NCBI GenBank assembly: GCA_033064195.1
Contig: JARBJD010000019.1
Span: 310,001 to 374,000 of the forward strand
DNA length: 64,000 bases
Reading direction: 5' to 3'
Source of the DNA: Blattamonas nauphoetae
Lineage: Eukaryota > Preaxostyla > Oxymonadida
This document shows positions 30,704 to 40,000 of this stretch, one piece after another. The notes under the pieces are model-generated. The model had not been told where the DNA came from and did not search any database. It worked only from the letters and a program-made list of their open reading frames with translations. The stretch's first letter is position 1; the number at the start of each line of letters is the position of its first letter. Position numbers and translations under genes: made by a program.

Positions 30704-32791
30704 GAGAGTGAAATGAATGACGGGATGATCTTATCAGTGGACCTTTTGCACAACGAGCCCATAGTTTCATAACATGTCGTTCCGTTTCGAAATTGGAGTC
30801 ACGGTTTCATCAACGACACACTTGTTTCAGAAACGAATGTTTTGTTTCGCAAGAAAGCGAACTTTTTAAAATGAAAAAATTATGGGTTCCAGATCAACCA
30901 GTTCCGTACACAGAGTTGAGAGTGGTGCTGAATAGAGGTATCACTGATTCTTGAACATGATAATAACTTCGTGACATAACTATCAGCTCTTTTCAGATTC
31001 AGTTGTTCCGTTTGGATTCACCTCTATCCCAATCCTTTGTTCGAGATGATAAATCCATCAAAAAATCATTCTTTCGTTCTTTCTGAAGTTTCTCTTCCTT
31101 ATCTCGATGGTGAATGGTGATCCATCGTGGCGAGTATGAGGGTTCCGATTGGTGTGAAACTTGGTGTGATTTCTGGCAATAAGGCCTTGTGATATGCCGA
31201 CTTCGACATCTTTCCTTGAAGAACAATACCTCAGTTCATGGTGATGTGAAGAGTTGAATCATTATCAGCGAAATTTGGAAAGATTCCCACCTCTGTTCAG
31301 AACGGAGCTGGATCTGACAGCATTGCATAGAAAACTGTGTGATAGCTTCAAAATGGATACTAGCGAGTATATGATTTTGAAGAAATGTGATCATACAGCC
31401 AAAAATCGTCGAGAATACGACATTATGAGAGTTGGATTTTGACTCGTCACTTGTGAATGCTTCAGGAAGATTGGAACATGTTTTCTACTGCAATTCATCA
31501 TGTAGTCCAAGAAAGGAAGGTGAAGAGATAAGAAAAGATACAAAAAACATGGCCAAATTGCTTGTTCACTTCGAGATTGGGGATCGAGGTGGCGAACTGC
31601 AGTAGATGAAAATGGTGGATGTACATGTTGTACAGCAGCAAGAAATGCAAATTGAAAGCGGTTGCTACATTTTTCGACGACAATATCGACTTGATCCATT
31701 CTGAATGTCGACTTTCTTTTGAACACAATTCATTGTTTGCGGTTGGATGGTTCCAAAGCGGAAAAATGACAAGTATAGTTGATGGAATTGCAGTAACTGC
31801 CTCCGACGAGTGGATAATTGGACAAAAACATAGACTAAAAAAATCTTGTTTCGAAACGATGGGACCGTTTCAAAATCGATTGGACTGTTTCGAAACGATT
31901 GTACTGTTTCGAAACGATTCGGTCATTTCGCAAAACACACCCCGGTTGCTTTAGCGTGTTGAATTTTGATACTATATACTCGTTTCAAAAAAGGTCCAGT
32001 CATTCTGATCATGGTTGTCGGGGAACGGCTAGATGGAACGGCCTGTTCATCAACGTGAACCATTGTAGCAGGCTTCCAGAAGAACATACGAATGGATGGT
32101 TGACGTTCCGAATCGAGGCGTTGTCAGATTGTTTCATCGGTAGATCGAAGATGACAGACCGATGTCCAATTTGAGAATGGCGATGCAGAAAGCACAGAAG
32201 AAGAGAGACGATGCTGAGAAAGGAATGAGAGGGTTGGTGCACCAATCACTCACGATATTTGCAGAGCTGAGAGAGAAAGCACTCCGAAAGTCGGGCGTTC
32301 GGTGAGTGTTGATTGATCAACACCGTTAGAATAGGAATTCAGTGATGCAATGGAAAGGTTGTGGCGCGCTCAGAATGAAGATAGGAGAGAAGTACTACTC
32401 TGTTGTGAATGATGACGAAAACTTCAGTGTACTCGCTTTGTTCTGTAAGAATTGTCGAAAATGTCATTTTTCATCTTGAGAGTTGTGTGGGGAAATCTGT
32501 TCTATTTCCAATCAAAATGTCCCTTTCCGGAGAGAAATCGAACTCTTTTCATTCTCTCTTCAACCATGAGGAACAGAGGTGACATCAGAACAATATGTCG
32601 CGAATTGGCGAATATCGACAGATGTTCTTCAGGAAATGAGACAAAGAGTTCACCAGAGATGAGTTTAGAGTGAGATCATCGAAGATTTCGATTGAACGGA
32701 AGATATGGGTGTATTCATTCATCACTGGAGAGAAACGAATCTCCATCAACTCATGAAAAGGATTTTGAGAAACAAAACAACGGAGTAAGGC
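30704..32791. other. Gene-poor 2-kb interval
   Basis: No convincing gene. Short ORFs lack family features and compete on both strands. It contains the 20-bp tandem repeat at 31846-31930 and related scattered GTTTCG/CGAAAC words at ~30780-30860. A short Lys/Arg-rich helical ORF (~32163-32300, MAMQKAQKKRDDAEKG) could be a decayed coiled-coil gene. Confidence 0.4.
31846..31930. repeat. Short tandem repeat, ~20-bp unit with TTTCGAAACGAT core
   Basis: Four consecutive units share the core GTTTCGAAACGAT (itself containing the palindrome TTTCGAAA) followed by 5-7 variable bases. The second unit is degenerate (GTTTCAAAATCGAT) and a fifth fragment (CATTTCG) follows. Confidence 0.7.
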
Positions 32792-34004
32792 CTAGACAAA
32801 CAGAAACGGGTGATGTATGTTACTGGAAAAGAATGAAGGATGTTGGCGAGATTTTCTTGGTTCTCTAGGAACGATATTGGCACCAAATGCCTCGAAAAGC
32901 TTGTTAACTTTAGTCAGATGATAGTTTGTCCATTCGAAGCGTGTGTCTGCAAGGATTTGTTCTGTTCTGTCAGACCATCCTTCTTCGAGCACCATCCCTC
33001 TCACCACCGCAATACGATCAGGCAGTGCTGCACCAACAGAATGGGATGGCTTGAAGAGTCTTTTGAGATAACCGAGAAAGTCAAATTTATGGAGAAGTGT
33101 GGCGAATGTTTCAAAGAATATCATCGCTGCTTGCAAGATTGGAAGTTCACGGAGCAGTGAGTATGCTTCATCAACATGTGGTGCGACGAGGAGAATGTTG
33201 CCAAGAACGCCTAATATCCCAAAGTCTTTGCAAACGGGAGCGACTAACGCGGCATTTTGGCAGACACGACGAAGATATTCTCGAGTCAACTTCAAAGTGA
33301 CATCAATCGCATCATAATTTCGAAGAGGTTGGAAAAAATGAATGTCAAAGGGAGATCGAGTGTGTTTCGACCACCTTTTCAAGACGATGATGATGGCATT
33401 GAGGATGAACTTATGAACTGCATCTGGGTGTTGTCCTCGGAACGATGAATCGGTTGGTGATGGAGTGGACTGATGTGGTGTGAATGGGAGGGAGAGAGGC
33501 TCGAAGATATCAAGAAGTCGTTTGAATGATCCTGACGTGACAATCTCGACAACCAAAGGATGGAAGGATGGTGAGGATGGCCTCGCAAAGCTCCACAAGA
33601 AGCTCTTCGCCAAACTGTGGTGGTTCGAAGAACAGAGCTGAACGATTCTGTCCATCGAGAACAAATCCTCACGGAATATGGCCGAGGTAACAACATCCGG
33701 TGATTCCGAGGACCGGTCCACACATGCGGATAGATGAAAGAAAAGATTTTCAGTTTCTTTCAGCTCTGTTTCTGAAAATTCAGCATTTGAGTCGAATCGT
33801 TCGAAGAATGCATGGAGAGCTGGGAGATATGTTCTACGAAGCAATTTCGTATAACGCTTTCGAGAACACAGCTCCATTTCCGGGGTCCAAAGGGTCACCA
33901 TCGCTGCTTGTCGAGATCCTCCCATGACACGAACAGAGGGAAGTCCAATAATGTTAGAGTGCAAAATTTCTCGAATAACTCTCAAAAAATGAATCACATA
34001 ATTC
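32792..34004 (-). CDS. Alpha-helical solenoid protein, copy A (possible 3' exon of the beta-helix gene)
   Basis: The conserved part starts after an acceptor at 34005 (CTCATGTCAG) and runs ~400 residues: HFLRVIREILHSNIIGL, LPALHAFFERFDSNAEFSET, FSMDRIVQLCSSN, LVVEIVTSGSFKRLLDIFEP, LTREYLRRVC, VDEAYSLLRELPILQAAMIF and VVRGMVLEEGWSDRTEQIL. Regular amphipathic helices of HEAT/ARM type are evident, with no catalytic motif. It resembles helical proteins I associate with lineage-specific expansions in oxymonads (from memory). A methionine at 34048 overlaps the stop of the upstream beta-helix ORF (TAATG), which is unusual for eukaryotes. An intron 34063-34005 (donor GTTGATGCG) would instead join it in frame to the beta-helix protein. 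A copy lies at 43038-44168. Confidence 0.55.
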
Positions 34005-34047
34005 CTGACATGAGAGAAAGACAACGAAAAAGAGGACAATGCGGACA

Positions 34048-37000
34048 TTAAAGTCGCATCAACTGTCTCAAAGCAACAACGCCAAATCCATTCTGTTCGG
34101 CAATCATTCCCCGTCTGTCCAGGTGTACCACACTTCCCTTCCCAACCACAACCCCACCCGACCAACCATTCCAATCTGATCCCATGTTCATGCAACAACA
34201 TCCCACAAGACGAACCAAACGAAGATCCACTCTCCAATCCTTCTCTCCTCCAACGATCATGAACCCGCCTCCTCCCACACACGTCCAGTCTGGTGTACTC
34301 TTCGATTGTGTCGTGTCCGAGTTCTGGAGCACGCAATCAGAGAAAAACGACGACGAGAGATCAACCAATGAAGCAACCATAGATCTGTGTGAGCGACATC
34401 GAGTTTCAATCTCAACCACCACACACCCTCCTCCAACAACCCCGCCCTCCCCACACACCGACCCAAACCACACCGACGTCACACACGATGTGAAGTTGCA
34501 CGCAGACACGCTGACTGGGCATCCAACTGCACGAACACGAACAAGACTCCCAAACGCCTTCCCTGAGCACTTCACAAACTTCGAGTTTCGAATCCACACT
34601 CCTCCACAAGTGGAACCCCACACCACTCCTCCCTCCCAGAACGATGTCGACGAGAACGAGCAGTCTGTCAGCACAACAGAGCTTGATCCCCAAATCTTCA
34701 CAATCCCTCCCTTCCCAGCGAACGACACCCCTTCTCCCTTCATCCCCAACAGTTCAGCATGCGATTCACCACATCCACAGATCAGTGAATATCGGATTTC
34801 AGTCTCTGTCTTCAGCAAACACGATTCCAGCACCAGGCGAGACGAGTCCAACAGAACAAACACAGCACTGATCGTGCGTCGTGTCGTCTTCAGCAGAAGC
34901 ACCATTTCATTGATCGTCAGTGTCTGACTTCCGAGCGTCATCATTCCTTCCGCCCTTTCAGTCCCTCTCCCATCTGATCTCGTCTCCTCATCCACCCAGC
35001 ATTCCAACACACTTCCTTCTTCCATTCCAGACACATCCATTTCCCACGACGCCCAGTCCCGCATCCAGCTGCTCCCGCCCATCCCACTCTTTCCAACAAC
35101 CACAACTTGGAACGGCCCGCTCTTCCCCTTCGTCTCCTCCATGCATCGCCACATCGTCTCAAACGGCGACAAGTCAGTCCCATCACCCGAATCGCTTCCG
35201 ACGGAACTGACAACAATCCGACTCTCCAGAAAGAGACTCAGAAGCGAGATTGTCCCTTTCGTCTCATCCCATCCCATCAGATCAGTCGGTGCCGATTGCT
35301 CGAACGATCCCTTCCATCGAAGAGGAACAATCACTCTCTTCAGTTGCTTCCCGACAACAAACACACAATCTCCGCTTCCTTCCGCGCTGTTCGAGAGACT
35401 GTCCACGCCAAACGTCGTGTCTGTGAGCGAGAATTGACTTGTTTCGCGCAGGTCTTCCAAGTTCAGCCAGATCCCTCCTCCATCGCCACTGCTCCCGCAT
35501 CGACGGAAGACGCAGTTCGCAATCAGCAGCTCTCCCGTCTCCACACGCACTGCCAACGCTCCTCCATCCGCTGCGGATTGACATCCATCGAAAACGGTGC
35601 TGGTCACATGAACTGTCATGTCTGTCTGAAGAGTGCTCGAAAACGCAGGGCCTGAAGCAGACGAGACGATGTTGGCAAATGTTCCTTTGTCGACGATGAG
35701 AGTCGATGCGGGGTTTGTGCACACGAGCGCTGAAGTGGCGATTGCACCACAGGACACTGCACACTCCGTGATTGTGACGAATCCACGCTCAACAACCACA
35801 AACCCGACTGATTCTGTTGTTTGGGCGGGGATTTGAAAGGTGAGGAAGGTGAACGTGATTGAAGACGACGCGGAATTGACAGGGGAACGACAGAACAGAA
35901 TTTGGGCTGTATTGAAAACAAGACTCGAAGAAGAAACACCGACTCCCTCCACTTTCATTGCTTTCTCGATCACAACATCACGTTGCCCCAGCGGGACCGA
36001 ATCTGTGCATCGGCAATCGTGCCCACACTGAGCACGGAAGAGTCCTCGTTCGAGCGTCGAGCAGGGACTCGCTGAGCTCCCACACACATCCCACGACGGC
36101 CCACTTCCACTCAGAACAACGTCCCCCTCTTGCTCGATCAGATACACAAGAAGTGTCACGCTCAGTGACAGTCTGGTGTCGGAGCTGAAGAGAACGTTGG
36201 AGGAGTGGGCGAGGGATTCGAACGAGCCTGTCCATTTGTCTTTGTTGATGAGTGTGGACAAGTCAGATCCGATCACGACCAGCTGATTGGCAGTGTTTGT
36301 TGTGAATGAAACTTCTGTGATTAAATAAGGAGTGGAACGGGCACATCCTTCCATGTTCAGAAGGATCGCTGTCCCACAGTTGGTGATTGTGATGTGATGG
36401 AAAACGAAAGACGAAAACAAAGCAAGATGTGATAACAGAACTGTTCCGCTACCGGAATCATCCCTTGTGATGGACGCAAAAGAAGAAGACTGAATGTTGA
36501 TTGATCCCGAACCTTCAGTTTTGAAGAGCGGGCTGTTGGTCAACTGAGCAGATGACACATCGAGATCTGTGACCTGCAGAGAACCTCCTTTCGAGATCGA
36601 GACCAACGCTGATGGGAGAGTGGTCTGTGTTGTGAATGAACTGTCTGAGACAATCAGAAGACCGTTCGGGACGACGACGAGATCAGTCTCAGAATTTGAG
36701 GTCGATGACTTGGATGAGATGGACAGTCGAGTGAGTGTGAGCTGAATGTTCTCTGAGTTGACGGACAAAGACGGCGAGACAGCGAGGACGAGAGAGGATC
36801 GAGATTCGGAGATCGAGGTGATGACTAGTGTGCTTGTTGGTGCAAATGTCTCGCTTATTGTGAGAGATGTATTGATGGTTGCTGTGGTGAGTGCTTTCGC
36901 GTTCTCGACGAGTTGGTTGAGTGTCTTGCAGTGCAGTTCGAGGAATCCACACTGAGCTACATCTGATGAGACTGCGTCAACATCAGAAACCAGTCCAGAT

Positions 37001-40000
37001 GCGAGTGGACTGTACAAATATTGCAGGAGAGACAAAACTTGGGGTGTGTGTGAGGACGACAGACGGATGGAGTCGACAAGGGTGTTGTCAATCGTTGCTG
37101 CTGAATATTTCGATGGGAAGAGTTCCTTCTTCTTGAATGACGACAGATCGCCAGCTTTGATGAACACGTCATTTCCTGACTTGCCTCCGCCACATTCATT
37201 TTTGTCACCAGCCAACACTCCGAAGACAGCATTGGCAATGTTGAACGACAGATCAGAGTCAGACGAGGAACCGACGAAGATCGCCCCACCAGCATCACTC
37301 GACGAGCACGATTTGAAGGTGCAGGAAGAGAGGATGGCGAAAGAACCTCCTGACAAAGTCACATGTAGAGCTCCTCCATTCCCAGCAGTTGAAGAACAGC
37401 CAACGAAGATGGTCGATGAGATTGAGAGAGCGGTGGAAGATGCGAGGGTGGCGCTGATCGCAGACCCATCAGCTGTCGACGAGATTGACGTGAATTCGCA
37501 GTTCGACACTGACAACGACCCTCCAGAGACAACAAAGAACGAGCAGGTGCGAGGAGTGCCTGAAATCGTGAACAGGAGATTGTCCACAGTGAGGTCATCC
37601 TGAGACACAGTGATGCTCACATCTGACACAAGTGTCACTGTCTGTTTGGTGATTATCTCTGATTTGATCGTGGCTGAGCGGTTGGACTCAATCGCAGTTG
37701 ACACATCAGATCCGGATTTCATCACAACTACAGCTTTCTCTCCTTTCAGAAGAGCGAAACCAGTTTGCAGCGAAACACAAGGCAGTTTAGCGTTACCACA
37801 CAGTGAGTGCTCGAACCCAAGAGAAGAATCCACAACCAACTCTCCACCACTGTAGCCATTGAACAGATACAGAATCGACCCACAAACTCCTTCAGTCTCG
37901 GAGAATTCATATTTCGACAGTTCTGACGACGAGAACGTTGTTGCCTCAGAGGCAGGCGTGCCGAAGTACGTTCCAATCACACTCGTTGAGTTGATCACTT
38001 CGAGGTCTCCCTTCTTCACTGCGATGAAAAGATCTGTCCCTTTTCCACTTCCAGTGCAGCTATTCGCGTCTTCTCCAGACCCATACACAATGCTGTCCAG
38101 CGTGAATGTTCCTGTTGATCGTTCTGTCAGGTCAATGAACAGAGCTCCTCCATTCCCAGACGATGAACACTTCTCGAAGGACACGGTCGATTCAATTGTC
38201 AACGTCCCATCAACAATCGACACACTCACAGCTCCTCCATTCCCATTCGTTGAAGAACAGCCGACGAAGTCGGTCGACGAGATCGAGAGAGCTGCTCCAG
38301 ATGTGAGAGTTGCGCTGATCGCAGACCCTCCAGCTGTTGACGAGATTGATGTGAATTCGCAGTTCGACACTGACAACGACCCTTCAGAGACAACAAAGAA
38401 CGACGAGGAGAGAGCGATGTCTGGTGCTGTGAATAAGAGCGTATCCACACTGAGGTTGTCTTTAGACACTGTGATGCTCACATCCGACACAAGTGACACT
38501 GTCTGTTTGGTGTTCTCATCTGATTTGATTGTGGCTGAGCTGTTCGACTCAATCGCAGTTGACACATCAGATCCGGATTTCATCACAACTACAGCTTTCT
38601 CTCCTTTCAGAAGAGCGAAACCAGTTTGCAGCGAAACACAAGGCAGTTTAGCGTTACCACACAGTGAGTGCTCGAACCCAAGAGAAGAATCCACAACCAA
38701 CTCTCCGCCACTGTAGCCATTGAACAGATACAGAATCGACCCAGAAACTCCTTCAGTCTCCGAGAATTCATATTTCGACAGTTCTAATGACGAGAATGTT
38801 GTTGCCTCTGAGGCAGGCGTGCTGTAGTACGTTCCAATCAGACTTTCTGAGTTGATCACTGCGAGATCTCCCTTCTTCACTGCGATGAAAAGATCCGTCC
38901 CTTTTCCACTTCCAGTGCAGCTATTCGCATCTTCACCAGACCCATACACAATGTTGTTCAGCAAGAAAGAGCCTGTCGTCCGTTCGGTCAGGTCAATGAA
39001 CAGAGCTCCTCCATTCCCAGATGATGAACATTTCTCGAAGGATGTTCCAGATTTCACTTCGAATGTCCCATCAACAATAGACACGCTCAGAGCTCCACCC
39101 GAGGTTGATTGTTCGGTTGACTTGCACAAGACACAATTCACAGCATCGAGTGTGAGTGACGAGTCTGTTTCTAGTTTGGATGACACCACAGAACCTGATC
39201 CAGAGGAGATGATCGACGTGAAATCGCAGGATGAGATGTCGACGATCCCTCCGTTCTGGACGATCACACTCGACGAGAAATCGGCAACGAAGAGCGACCC
39301 TTCCATCAACACATTCGTCACAACAAAGTGTCCTCCAGTGACTTTCACGAATGGATTGGTCAGGACAGTGTCTCCATCGAGGATCGGAGACAGAGACGAC
39401 TGGGTGATGGTGAGATCATGTGCGGTGACGCAGAAGAGAGCGGTGGAATAGAAGCCAGAGAGGTTGGAGAGGACGATGAGGGAATCAGTCAGGCTGAGAG
39501 ACGCCGAGTCGGTTTTCACGAACGAATCGAATGAACGTACATCGCACGATGGAGGGAACTGGATGGTGGATCCAGAGTGTGTGAGGGATGAGGCACAAAC
39601 ACGCAGAGCAACGAGGAGTGAAGCAGCGTCACATGAGCCTGCGAACGAGAGATCCGTGTTTGTTGTGATTGAGTTGGACGAGGAAGAGAAGAGCGTGCCA
39701 GTTGTTTCGAATTTGGTCGACGAAGGTGCTTTGACTTCAACGACGACACCCGACCCGACGAATGACGAGAACGAGATGCTTCCCAAGCCCAGTTTTGACG
39801 CTTCCGACGCGATGAGCTCCAGTGACACAAGCGGACTGCTGAGGGTTTCTGTGGCCTCGCAATTGACGATGTTCATGCTTCCCACAGAAATGGTTTTCGA
39901 TTTGAGTGTGATAGCCTGTGAGGAGAACTTGAGATTTGTCATTTCCAGTTGGTCTGCTGTCAATGAACCTTCCACCATTGACACAAGTGGTTGGACAGCA

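Noticed and set aside
32792-34336. 514-codon ORF taken whole as one protein
   Set aside because: Its first ~96 codons overlap the beta-helix coding end in another frame and are Trp/Cys/Gly-rich shadow sequence; homology to copy B starts only at ~34004.
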